NCBI GenBank assembly: GCA_028290125.1 | Contig: JAQGKM010000038.1 | Span: 1-13,622, forward strand | Origin: Hyphomicrobiales bacterium | GTDB taxonomy: Bacteria > Pseudomonadota > Alphaproteobacteria > Rhizobiales > Beijerinckiaceae | Reading direction: 5' to 3' | Length of the DNA: 13,622 nt | Shown: positions 7,366 to 13,622 of the stretch, one piece after another | Layout of the letters: every line of letters begins with the position of its first letter | Position numbering within the stretch: position 1 is the first letter of the stretch | Translations under genes and position numbers: made by a program | The notes under the pieces: model-generated | The model's database searches: none | The model's input: only the letters and a program-made list of their open reading frames with translations | Told to the model about the DNA's origin: nothing

Positions 7366-7376
7366 TCTTGCTTGCA
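7366..7376 (+). promoter_or_regulatory. Mirrored motif TCTTGCTTGCA, copy facing pepA
   Basis: This is an exact 11-base inverted copy of the motif at 7242-7252, ending 92 bases before the pepA ATG. It contains overlapping -35-like hexamers TTGCTT and TTGCAA, but no good -10 appears at 16-18 bases. A shared regulator site is therefore as plausible here as a promoter box. Confidence 0.38.
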
Positions 7377-7468
7377 AAGAGCGCGTCGCGCATGGCACTC
7401 CGGTCTGTGACATGACGCGGCGCCGCCGCCCGGATCCGGATGGCGGCCCGCACCTGCGCGAGGAAACT

Positions 7469-9025
7469 ATGGCCGAGACAGTCCAGATCGATTTCACCGC
7501 CCTCAAGGACGCCGCATCTACGCCGAAGGGGCGTGGAGCCAAGGCGTCGGGCGGCACGCTTGTGGTTCTGGCCGGCGCCGACCTCGCCATGTCCGACGAA
7601 ACGAAAGCGCTCCTCGGCGACGCCGCCGATCTTGTCGCCCGCGCGGCCGCGACCGCCAAGTTCAAGGGCGCGAGCGGCTCGTCCCTCGACATTCTGGCGC
7701 CCGCAGGACTGGCGTTCGATCGCCTGATGGTGATCGGCACCTCGAAGAAGCCCGCCAAGGATGCGCCGCCCGCAGCGCCTGATTACGTGTCGCTCGGCGG
7801 CGCCATCATGGGCAAGATCGGCGGCTCGGCCCGCGTGACCGTGGTGTTCGACCTGCCGGAGACGCCCGAGAATGGCGGGGCCGCGGCGGCCGACGCCATG
7901 CTCGGCATGCGCCTGCGCGCCTACAAGTTCGACCTCTACAAGACCAAGAAGGGCGAAGACGACGACAAGGCCGACGCCAAGGTCGCGATCTCGCTCGCCG
8001 TCGCCGATCCCGCCGCCGCCAAGCGCGAGGCCAAGCATCGCGAGGCGCTGGCCGAGGGCGTCACCATCGCCCGCACGCTCGTCAACGAACCGCCGAACGT
8101 GCTGTTTCCCGCAGCTTTCGCCGACCGCGCCAAGGAGCTGCAGAAGCTCGGCGTCGAAGTTGAAGTTCTGGGTGAGAAAGAACTCGCGAAGCTCGGCTTC
8201 CGCGCGCTGCTCGCGGTCGGCCAGGGGTCCGAGTTCGAGAGCAAGGTCGTCGTCATGCGCTGGAACGGCGCGAAGAGCGTCAAGGGCGACAAGGCCCGTC
8301 CGGTCGCCTTCGTCGGCAAGGGCGTCTGCTTCGACTCCGGCGGCATTTCGATCAAGCCGGGCGGCGGCATGGAGGACATGAAGGGCGACATGGCGGGCGC
8401 GGCCTGCGTGGTCGGCCTGATGCATGCGCTGGCGTCCCGCAAGGCGAAGGTCAACGCCATCGGGGCCATCGGCATTGTCGAGAACATGCCCGACGGCAAG
8501 GCGCAGCGCCCGGGCGACATCGTGAAGTCGCTGTCGGGCCAGACCATCGAGATCATCAACACGGACGCCGAAGGCCGCCTCGTCCTGTGCGACGTGCTCT
8601 GGTACGTGCAGGACAAGTACAAGCCGAAGTTCATGGTCAACCTGGCGACGCTGACCGGCGCCATCCTGGTCGCGCTCGGCACCGAATATGCGGGCCTGTT
8701 CTCCAACAACGACGAATTGTCGGGGCTGCTGTCGAAGGCCGGCGAGGACACGGGCGAAAAGGTCTGGCGCATGCCGCTCGGGCCCAATTACGACAAGCTG
8801 CTCGACTCGCGCTTCGCCGACATGAAGCACGTCGGCGGCCGTCATGCGGGGTCGATCACGGCGGCGCAGTTCCTGCAGCGGTTCGTGAACGGCACGCCGT
8901 GGGCGCATCTCGACATCGCCGGCACCGGCATGTCGTCACCGTCTAGCGACATCAATCAGAGCTGGGGTTCGGGCTGGGGCGTGCGCCTGCTCGATCGTCT
9001 GGTCGAAGACAATTACGAAGGCTGA
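7469..9025 (+). CDS. pepA: Leucyl aminopeptidase PepA (family M17)
   Basis: PepA is a cytoplasmic, usually hexameric, two-metal aminopeptidase that removes N-terminal leucine and other residues from peptides; in some bacteria it also binds DNA. The 518-residue protein has the variable N-terminal domain (about 1-190), a linker with VNEPPNVLFP (205-214), and the M17 catalytic domain. Likely metal ligands and catalytic residues are K284 (VGKG), D289 (FDSGG), K296 (SIKP), D307 (KGDMAGA), and D366, E368 and R370 in the signature NTDAEGRL (364-371). The loop ADMKHVGGRHAGSITAAQF (450-468) has H-A where relatives usually have a residue and glycine. The ATG at 7469 is preferred over the one at 7412 because GAGGA precedes it and the family N-terminus begins here. 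It leads the plus-strand cluster with holC. Confidence 0.97.
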   Translation: MAETVQIDFTALKDAASTPKGRGAKASGGTLVVLAGADLAMSDETKALLGDAADLVARAAATAKFKGASGSSLDILAPAGLAFDRLMVIGTSKKPAKDAPPAAPDYVSLGGAIMGKIGGSARVTVVFDLPETPENGGAAAADAMLGMRLRAYKFDLYKTKKGEDDDKADAKVAISLAVADPAAAKREAKHREALAEGVTIARTLVNEPPNVLFPAAFADRAKELQKLGVEVEVLGEKELAKLGFRALLAVGQGSEFESKVVVMRWNGAKSVKGDKARPVAFVGKGVCFDSGGISIKPGGGMEDMKGDMAGAACVVGLMHALASRKAKVNAIGAIGIVENMPDGKAQRPGDIVKSLSGQTIEIINTDAEGRLVLCDVLWYVQDKYKPKFMVNLATLTGAILVALGTEYAGLFSNNDELSGLLSKAGEDTGEKVWRMPLGPNYDKLLDSRFADMKHVGGRHAGSITAAQFLQRFVNGTPWAHLDIAGTGMSSPSSDINQSWGSGWGVRLLDRLVEDNYEG

Positions 9026-9054
9026 ACGTTCCCCCGAAGAGGCTGATCGTCACC

Positions 9055-9585
9055 ATGAGACACCTGCTTGCGGCGAGTGGTTTCCTGTTTCTCTCGACAC
9101 TGGCGGCGTCCGCGCAGTCCGGGCGTGCGCCCAGTTGCGGCATGTTCCAGTCGACCTTCATCCGTGAGACGAACGAGGTCAACGCGGCCTTCGTGCGTCC
9201 GCTGGTCGTGTCGCGCAACGCGTCGCGCAGCGACTTCTTCGATCTCGTCACCAACGTCCGCATCGACGGCCTGCTGGAATGCCAGGGCGATACGCTGGTG
9301 CGCTTCGAGGTGAAGATCGGCTTGCCGTCCGACGCCGCCACGATGGCGAAGTTCGAGCAGGTGCAGACCGCCGCCGTGCGGGCCGCCCTCGGCTGGGCGC
9401 CGGCGCGCGCCACCAAGGCGGTGACGACGATGAGCAAGGAAGCGGATGAATATCTGCGCGCCTCCAGCCAGCGCGGCGATGTCGTGGTCGCCGGCAAGAC
9501 CGAATACCATGAGGGCGGCGCCGATCTCGGCATGATCTGGACCCCGCGCGACCGGACGCTGGTCATCGTCGGCTCGGGCATCTGA
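9055..9585 (+). CDS. Small secreted protein of unknown function between pepA and holC
   Basis: I do not recognise this 176-residue protein. Residues 1-20 are a signal peptide: a short basic start (MRH), a hydrophobic core (LLAASGFLFLSTLAA) and an ASA cleavage motif before Q21. No lipobox cysteine follows, so the mature form is probably periplasmic. Only two cysteines remain (C28 and C76, SCGMF and LECQG), which could form a disulfide. The middle alternates short hydrophobic strands (FFDLVTNVRIDGLLE, TLVRFEVKIGL), then an alanine-rich probable helix (97-137), and strands near the end (DVVVAG, RTLVIVGSG). That suggests a compact alpha/beta domain. The start follows pepA by 29 bases with AGAGG 12 bases upstream; the stop is one base before the holC ATG, so it is probably co-transcribed. 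Codon use matches its neighbours. Confidence 0.8.
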   Translation: MRHLLAASGFLFLSTLAASAQSGRAPSCGMFQSTFIRETNEVNAAFVRPLVVSRNASRSDFFDLVTNVRIDGLLECQGDTLVRFEVKIGLPSDAATMAKFEQVQTAAVRAALGWAPARATKAVTTMSKEADEYLRASSQRGDVVVAGKTEYHEGGADLGMIWTPRDRTLVIVGSGI

Positions 9586-9586
9586 C

Positions 9587-10066
9587 ATGAGCGACGAGAA
9601 GCCGGTCGAAATCTTCTTCTATCAGCTCATGTCCAAGCCGCTCGAAAAGGCGCTCCCGCAATTGCTGGAGCGCTCCGTCGAGCGCGGCTGGAACGTCGTC
9701 CTGCAGACGCGCACGCAGGAGAAATGCGTCGCGCTGAACGAACATCTCTGGACCTATTCCGAGGAAGGCTTCCTGCCGCATGGCATGGCGCAGGATGGCG
9801 ACCCGGAGTTCCAGCCGATCTATCTCACCGCCGGCTCCGAAAACCCCAATGGCGCGCAGGTGCGCTTCTTCGTCGAGAGCGCGCAGATTGCGCCGTCCAT
9901 CGCCGCGAGCGAGGAGCCCTACGAGCGCGTCGTCATCATGTTCGACGGCAACAACGAGTCCGAACTCACCGATGCGCGCGCGCAATGGAAGGCGCTGAAG
10001 GGCAGCGGCGCGACGCTCGCCTATTACCAGCAGACCGACGAGGGCCGCTGGGAGAAGAAGGCTTGA
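9587..10066 (+). CDS. holC: DNA polymerase III chi subunit HolC
   Basis: HolC links the clamp-loader of the replicase to single-strand-binding protein through its partner psi. The 159-residue product fits family length and pattern: VEIFFYQLMSKPLEKALPQLLERSVERGWNVVLQT (7-41) matches the opening F-Y strand and long helix. LNEHLWTYSEEGFLPHG (50-66) matches the conserved LW-x-FLPHG motif, and GDPEFQPIYLT (71-81) and RVVIMFDGNN (113-122) match the later core strands. Gene order pepA-holC is common in proteobacteria and supports the call. The ATG sits one base after the upstream stop with no strong ribosome site, suggesting translational coupling. The stop overlaps the start of the transporter gene (TTGA). 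No psi gene (holD) is seen, as is usual outside gammaproteobacteria. Confidence 0.93.
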   Translation: MSDEKPVEIFFYQLMSKPLEKALPQLLERSVERGWNVVLQTRTQEKCVALNEHLWTYSEEGFLPHGMAQDGDPEFQPIYLTAGSENPNGAQVRFFVESAQIAPSIAASEEPYERVVIMFDGNNESELTDARAQWKALKGSGATLAYYQQTDEGRWEKKA

Positions 10067-11232
10067 CGGAGGCCGACGAGGCCGCCGCGCTTGCGGGCTT
10101 CGTCGATGCGCGCGCAAGGTCCGAATTCATCCGCTTCGCGATCGCCTGCCTGCTTGGCTCGCTGCTCAACGCGCATGTCGCGCTGCTGTCGATCGTCTTC
10201 ACGGGCTCCGGCCATTCGCTCGAGACGGCGGGCCTGCTGCTGTCGCTGTTCGCCATTCCGGTGATCGTCGTCAACCTGCTGGCTGGCCCGGCCGCCGCGC
10301 GGTTCGGCGCGCTGGCGACGACGCGGCTGTCGATGGCCATGACCATCGTCGGCTTCGGATCGCTCGCGTTCAGCGTCGACAATTTCTGGCTCGCGCTGGT
10401 CTCGCGTCTGGTGCACGGGCTCGGGTTCGGCCTCTATCTCCCGTCGATCATGACCTATGCGCAGAGCCGCCTGAACACGAAGCGTTTCGTCAGTCTCGTG
10501 ATCGTCTTCTCGTCGCTGATCCCGTTTTCCTATGCGCTCGGCCCGGCGCTCGTCGAGTTCACGCTGACGCATTACGGACGCACGACGTTCTTCCTCGCCG
10601 CCACCGCGCCCGCAGCGCTCGGCCTGCTGCTGACGCTTGGACTGCGGCCGCTCGCAAAGCCGCTGGCGCGCGGGCTCGATCTGTCGGGCGCCTTGCAGAG
10701 GCGGTTCATCCTGCCGCTGCTCGGCCTGTTCGCAGGCGGAACGCTGCACGCCTATTCGATCGCCTTCCTGCCGCCCGACCTCGTCTCGCGCGGCGTCGCG
10801 TTGGCAATGTTCTTCGTGCCGTCCACGGTGGCCACAGGGCTGACGCGGGTGGCGGGCAGCATCTTTCAGCGCTTCCAGCCGCGCACGCTGGTCGGCGGCG
10901 GGCTGAGCCTGATGGCGGGCGGGCTGGCGGTGATCGCGTTGACGTCGTCGCTGCCGGTGATCGCCATCGGGGCGATCGCGTTCGGACTCGGGTCGAGCGT
11001 CGTCTATCCGGTCGTGTCGGCCTGGCTGGGGCAGGGCATCGAGCCTGCGCGGCGCGCGGGGCCGCAGGCTGTCGGCGCGGCGTGCTTTTACCTCGGCCTC
11101 TACGGCATGCCGTTTCCGCTGGCTTTCCTCGTCGCGCCGGCCGGCTACGTCAACACGAGCCTGCTGCTGGCCGCTTTCGGCCTCGCGGTCGCCATCGTGC
11201 TGGCGCTGCGCGGCGCCCGCGTCGCGCGCTGA
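10063..11232 (+). CDS. Major facilitator superfamily (MFS) transporter, substrate unknown
   Basis: This is an inner-membrane secondary transporter of 389 residues with about 12 hydrophobic segments. Examples are 22-46, 56-74, 88-104, 107-130, 142-162, 174-194, 214-236, 243-262, 276-294, 297-321, 335-356 and 364-383. After the second segment, GPAAARFGALATTR (75-88) is a loose version of the MFS motif A loop, and RLVHGLGFGLYLPSIM (115-130) resembles the glycine-rich fourth helix. A basic loop around 195-213 separates the two six-helix halves. No ATG or GTG is available near the first helix, so the start is taken as TTG at 10063, overlapping the holC stop as TTGA with GGAG eight bases upstream. 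The substrate cannot be told. It ends exactly against the convergent ubiX stop, leaving no intergenic base. Confidence 0.87.
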   Translation: MTEADEAAALAGFVDARARSEFIRFAIACLLGSLLNAHVALLSIVFTGSGHSLETAGLLLSLFAIPVIVVNLLAGPAAARFGALATTRLSMAMTIVGFGSLAFSVDNFWLALVSRLVHGLGFGLYLPSIMTYAQSRLNTKRFVSLVIVFSSLIPFSYALGPALVEFTLTHYGRTTFFLAATAPAALGLLLTLGLRPLAKPLARGLDLSGALQRRFILPLLGLFAGGTLHAYSIAFLPPDLVSRGVALAMFFVPSTVATGLTRVAGSIFQRFQPRTLVGGGLSLMAGGLAVIALTSSLPVIAIGAIAFGLGSSVVYPVVSAWLGQGIEPARRAGPQAVGAACFYLGLYGMPFPLAFLVAPAGYVNTSLLLAAFGLAVAIVLALRGARVAR

Positions 11233-11838
11233 TCACTCCGGCAGCGTCTCGCCGTCTTCCTTCCAGCGCTTGACCATCTTGGCGTCGATGTCGAACAGGT
11301 CGAGCAGGCGGCCGACCGTGTGGTCTATGATGTCGTCGAGAGTCTGCGGGCGGTTGTAGAAGGCCGGCATGATCGGCGCGATGACGGCGCCCATTTCCGA
11401 CAATTGCGTCATGGTGCGCAGATGGCCCGTGTGCAGCGGCGTCTCGCGCACGGCGAGCACGAGGCGCCGACGATCCTTCAGCACCACGTCGGCGGCGCGG
11501 CTCATCAGCGAGCCGGTGACGCCGGTGCAGATCTCGCTCATTGTGCGCACCGAGCAGGGGACGATGACCATGCCGAGCGTCTTGTAGGAGCCCGACGAGA
11601 TGTTCGCGCCGATGTCGCTCATCGGATGATATTCCGTGGCGAGGTCGCGCAGATCCTTCGGCTTCATGTCGGTCTCGTAGACGAGCGTCATTTCCGCCGC
11701 CTTGGACACGATGAGATGCGTCTCGATGTCGAGCTTCTTCAGCGTCTCCAGCATGCGCAGGCCGAAGACGATGCCGGAGGCGCCGCTGATGCCCACGATC
11801 AGGCGCTTGGGTTGCACGTCACTGCCTGCTTTGTTCAC
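11233..11838 (-). CDS. ubiX: Flavin prenyltransferase UbiX
   Basis: UbiX joins a dimethylallyl group from dimethylallyl phosphate to FMN, giving the prenylated flavin needed by UbiD-type decarboxylases, including the ubiquinone-pathway enzyme. The 201-residue protein has GISGASG (16-22) for flavin phosphate binding, SSGSYKT (81-87), the VPCSVRTMSEI segment (93-103), LVLAVRETPLH (126-136) with the conserved RETPL, and MPAFYNRP (157-164). These are the standard marks of the family; length is normal. The start is GTG at 11838, which overlaps the upstream stop as GTGA and has AAGGGG at good spacing. A second GTG at 11817 (seven codons later) has weaker signals. It is transcribed behind the DUF2390 gene. 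No ubiD is present in the window, so the client decarboxylase is elsewhere. Confidence 0.95.
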   Translation of the reverse strand: MNKAGSDVQPKRLIVGISGASGIVFGLRMLETLKKLDIETHLIVSKAAEMTLVYETDMKPKDLRDLATEYHPMSDIGANISSGSYKTLGMVIVPCSVRTMSEICTGVTGSLMSRAADVVLKDRRRLVLAVRETPLHTGHLRTMTQLSEMGAVIAPIMPAFYNRPQTLDDIIDHTVGRLLDLFDIDAKMVKRWKEDGETLPE

Positions 11839-12374
11839 TTGGTCGCCCCTTTGACTTCCGTTTGCGCGGCCGCGTCGAGAAGGACCGCGAGCGCGTCTGC
11901 GCCGAATGTTGCGCCGAGATGGCGACGGTAGGCGTCCACGTTCTTCGCGCAGGCCACGGCGAGATCGGCTTCCGCCACGCCGGTGGTTTCCGCCGCAAAG
12001 GTTACGAAAAGCGCTTCCTGCTGGATCCGTTCGGCCTCGAGTTCGGCCGCCTTGACGTTCTTGCGCAGGTGATCGACGGCCGGACCCGCGAAGTCGGCCG
12101 GCGGCTCCTTCAACGCCCGCCGCGCGTTGCGCAGCACCACGACGACGCCCGCGCGCCAGGGCTCGATGGTCGCGGCGATCGCGCCGGCGGTCGCCTCATC
12201 GATGACGCGTCCGCAGCGACCGAGGAACAGGCTGAAGAGCACGACGTTGACGTCGGCGCCGCTCTTGTCCTGCAGGTCAAGGCAGGCGGGCGGCACGCCG
12301 GGCCGGCCATAGACCGCAAGCGAGAAAGTCCAGAAGGGCGACGGCGCGCCCTTGTAGAGATCGATGTGCGGCAT
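11835..12374 (-). CDS. DUF2390/TIGR02444 family protein, function unknown
   Basis: This 179-residue cytoplasmic protein lacks a signal peptide and membrane segments. It carries the pattern I associate with TIGR02444 (DUF2390): SPFWTFSLAVYGRPGVPPACLDLQD in two parts (FWTFSLAVY 14-22, ACLDLQD 30-36), then GADVNVVLFSLFLG (39-52), PWRAGVVVVLRNARRALK (72-89) and ELEAERIQQEAL (111-122). It is largely helical and has no catalytic motif I can name. The ATG at 12374 is chosen because GGAG lies six bases upstream and family members begin close to this FW motif. An in-frame GTG at 12410 would add 12 residues but lies upstream of the likely transcription start. Its stop overlaps the ubiX GTG, so the two are probably one transcript and translationally coupled. 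Confidence 0.8.
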   Translation of the reverse strand: MPHIDLYKGAPSPFWTFSLAVYGRPGVPPACLDLQDKSGADVNVVLFSLFLGRCGRVIDEATAGAIAATIEPWRAGVVVVLRNARRALKEPPADFAGPAVDHLRKNVKAAELEAERIQQEALFVTFAAETTGVAEADLAVACAKNVDAYRRHLGATFGADALAVLLDAAAQTEVKGATK

Positions 12375-12396
12375 GACGGCTCCGGGTCCACACAGG

Positions 12397-12425
12397 GCGA
12401 TAACACGCACTTTTTATTCGAGCAA
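12397..12425 (-). promoter_or_regulatory. Candidate promoter for DUF2390-ubiX
   Basis: On the minus strand TTGCTC (12425-12420) and TATCGC (12402-12397) are 17 bases apart, a fair sigma-70-type match. The AT-rich spacer (GAATAAAAAG) stands out in this GC-rich DNA. A start a few bases on would put the ATG at 12374 as the first usable codon. This is a by-eye match only. Confidence 0.3.
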
Positions 12426-12536
12426 TGACAGGCGAGCGTCTAGGTTTCGCTTGAGTTGCGCGTGCGGGGCGTACGACTAAAGGCAGGGTCTTCAACACGC
12501 CCTGTTTCCCGCACGATGGTACCCAGTCAAGAAAAA

Positions 12537-12554
12537 GCGGGCTATGAGCCCCGC
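12537..12554 (+). promoter_or_regulatory. Leader hairpin upstream of the binding-protein gene
   Basis: GCGGGCT (12537-12543) pairs with AGCCCCGC (12547-12554) with one bulged C and a three-base loop. It lies about 14 bases before the AGGGAGG ribosome site of the gene starting at 12580. It could affect mRNA stability or translation; no riboswitch class is recognised. Confidence 0.3.
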
Positions 12555-12579
12555 CACATGAGTTTTCAGGGAGGTCTTT

Positions 12580-13622
12580 ATGCATCGCAGGTTCCTTTTG
12601 GCCGCCACGGCCGCCATTGCGCTCGGCGCGGCGTTCGCGCAGCCGGTTTCGGCAGCGGACTTCAAGGGCAAGACGATCACCATGGTGATCCCGTTTGGCG
12701 TCGGCGGCGGCTCTGACGTGTGGGGCCGCTTCAACGCGCAGCTCCTCCAGAAGCATCTGCCGGGCTCGCCCGGCGTCGTCGTGAAGAACCAGCCGGGCGG
12801 CGGCTCGGTGTCGGGCGCCAACCTGTTCGCCGCGACCGCGAAGCCCGACGGCCTGACCATCCTCGGCACGTCCGGTTCGACGCAGTTTCCGTTCCTGCTC
12901 GGCGAGTCTCACGTCAAGTTCGATTACAAGGACTGGATTCCGGTCATGGCCGCGCCGACCGGCGGCGTCGCCTACATCTCGTCCAAGATGGGCGTGACGA
13001 GCCTGAAGGATCTCGACAAGGTCAAGGGCAAGAAGCTCCATTACGCGTCGCAGGGCCTGACCTCGCTCGACCTCGTGCCGCTCCTCGGTTTCCGCCTGCT
13101 CGGCCTTGACGTGCAGCACGTCACGGGCTTCCCGGGCCGCGGCGAAGGCCGCCTCGCGTTCGAACGCGGCGAGATGGAGATCGACTATCAGACCACGTCG
13201 GCCTACCTGCGCTCTTCGGCGCCGATGGTGAAGAAGGGCGAGGCGATCGCGCTGTTCTCGTGGGGCGTGCTCGACAAGGAAGGCAAGCTCGCGCGCGATC
13301 CGAACTTCCCGGAACTGCCGCATTACGAGGAAGCCTATGAGATCGTCTTCGGCAAGAAGCCCGAAGGCATCGAATGGGAAGCCATGCGGGCCTTCCTGGT
13401 CGCCGGTTTCCCGGGCCAGAAGCTGCTAGTGCTGCCGAAGGGCATCTCGGCCGACATCGTCGAGACCTACCGCGCCGCGGTTCGCGCCCTCGTCAAGGAT
13501 CCGGAATATATCGCCAAGCGCGACGACCTGATCGGCGAGTATGACGAACTCACCGACAAGGCCGGCGAGGACCTCTACAAGGCCGCCACGACCATCACGC
13601 CGGAAGCCCGCAACTGGGTCCG
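12580..13622 (+). CDS. Tripartite tricarboxylate transporter substrate-binding protein (TctC/Bug family), 3' end cut off
   Basis: This is a periplasmic receptor for TctABC-type secondary transporters, which take up carboxylates or other small acids. The visible 347 residues begin with a Sec signal peptide (MHRRFLLAATAAIALGAAFA, cleavage probably after VSA at about 25). Next comes the Bug opening KTITMVIPFGVGGGSDVWGR (31-50), where the GGGSD loop helps form the ligand pocket. The strand VVVKNQPGGGSVSGANLF (66-83), KPDGLTIL (88-95), and a C-terminal domain with DIVETYRAAVRALVKDPEY follow. A clear AGGGAGG lies five bases before the ATG. Family members are about 320-330 residues, so the stop should be close beyond the edge; this one is slightly long. 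The membrane subunits TctA/TctB would be expected downstream if present. The ligand cannot be told. Confidence 0.9.
   Translation, partial: MHRRFLLAATAAIALGAAFAQPVSAADFKGKTITMVIPFGVGGGSDVWGRFNAQLLQKHLPGSPGVVVKNQPGGGSVSGANLFAATAKPDGLTILGTSGSTQFPFLLGESHVKFDYKDWIPVMAAPTGGVAYISSKMGVTSLKDLDKVKGKKLHYASQGLTSLDLVPLLGFRLLGLDVQHVTGFPGRGEGRLAFERGEMEIDYQTTSAYLRSSAPMVKKGEAIALFSWGVLDKEGKLARDPNFPELPHYEEAYEIVFGKKPEGIEWEAMRAFLVAGFPGQKLLVLPKGISADIVETYRAAVRALVKDPEYIAKRDDLIGEYDELTDKAGEDLYKAATTITPEARNWV

Larger units (their letters stand above)
7153..7468. other. Divergent lptF/pepA intergenic promoter region (316 bases, no gene seen)
   Basis: No convincing coding region was found; short open frames here lack ribosome sites and family resemblance. 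The region must carry the promoters of the five-gene lpt operon (leftward) and of the pepA cluster (rightward). Two structured elements are visible: an 11-base inverted repeat with one copy facing each gene (7242-7252 and 7366-7376), and a 13-base palindrome between them (7311-7323). An in-frame ATG at 7412 would extend PepA by 19 residues (TRRRRPDPDGG...), but this stretch looks like low-complexity leader rather than protein. Confidence 0.7.

Noticed and set aside
7430..7439. CCGGATCCGG palindrome just before pepA
   Set aside because: A ten-base GC-rich palindrome is expected by chance in this DNA and has no further support.
7340..8908. A 522-codon open frame on the minus strand opposite pepA
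   Set aside because: It mirrors PepA codons, which carry clear M17 motifs; the antisense product is repetitive in charged residues and matches nothing I know.
12450..12480. A sigma-70 promoter for the binding-protein gene (CTTGAGT followed by GACTAA)
   Set aside because: The -35 is fair but no -10 lies at acceptable spacing with a good match; a promoter is expected here but cannot be fixed by eye.
12484..12504. CAGGG/CCCTG inverted pair upstream of the binding-protein gene
   Set aside because: The five-base arms with an 11-base loop are too weak to call a structure.

Overview
This is a GC-rich stretch of chromosome that looks alphaproteobacterial, most likely order Hyphomicrobiales (Rhizobiales). 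The reasons are the gene order lptF-lptG-lptD-pdxA-rsmA next to gmk and divergent from pepA-holC, the alphaproteobacterial LptD sequence (CxxC pair and KEDPTKPPLW block), and a RIME-like palindromic repeat between convergent genes. No tRNA, rRNA, CRISPR array, insertion sequence or phage gene was seen. Most of the window is housekeeping chromosome.

Layout. Positions 1-173 hold the end of gmk (+). Positions 174-333 hold an inverted pair of palindromic repeats between two converging genes. Positions 334-7152 hold a five-gene minus-strand operon read lptF -> lptG -> lptD -> pdxA -> rsmA. Every junction overlaps by 1-4 bases except lptD/pdxA, which has a 45-base gap containing a perfect hairpin; relatives usually carry surA at that point. 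Positions 7153-7468 form a divergent promoter region with an 11-base inverted repeat placed almost symmetrically about 90 bases before each start codon. Positions 7469-11232 hold a plus-strand cluster: pepA, a small secreted protein of unknown function, holC and an MFS transporter. Positions 11233-12374 hold a minus-strand pair, a DUF2390/TIGR02444 protein followed by ubiX, coupled by a GTGA overlap. From 12580 to the window edge runs a plus-strand gene for a tripartite-tricarboxylate-type (TctC/Bug) periplasmic binding protein, cut off at its 3' end.

How the genes fit together. LptF and LptG are the permease subunits of the lipopolysaccharide export complex and LptD is the outer-membrane translocon, so one transcript links both ends of the LPS bridge. 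The same transcript carries a vitamin B6 enzyme (PdxA) and a 16S rRNA methylase (RsmA). The pepA-holC neighbourhood joins an aminopeptidase with the DNA polymerase III chi subunit. UbiX makes the prenylated flavin cofactor for UbiD-type decarboxylases, but no UbiD is visible here.

No clearly new multi-gene system was found. The points most worth a second look are the missing surA with its hairpin, the mirrored promoter motif between lptF and pepA, the unrecognised secreted protein between pepA and holC, and the DUF2390-ubiX coupling.
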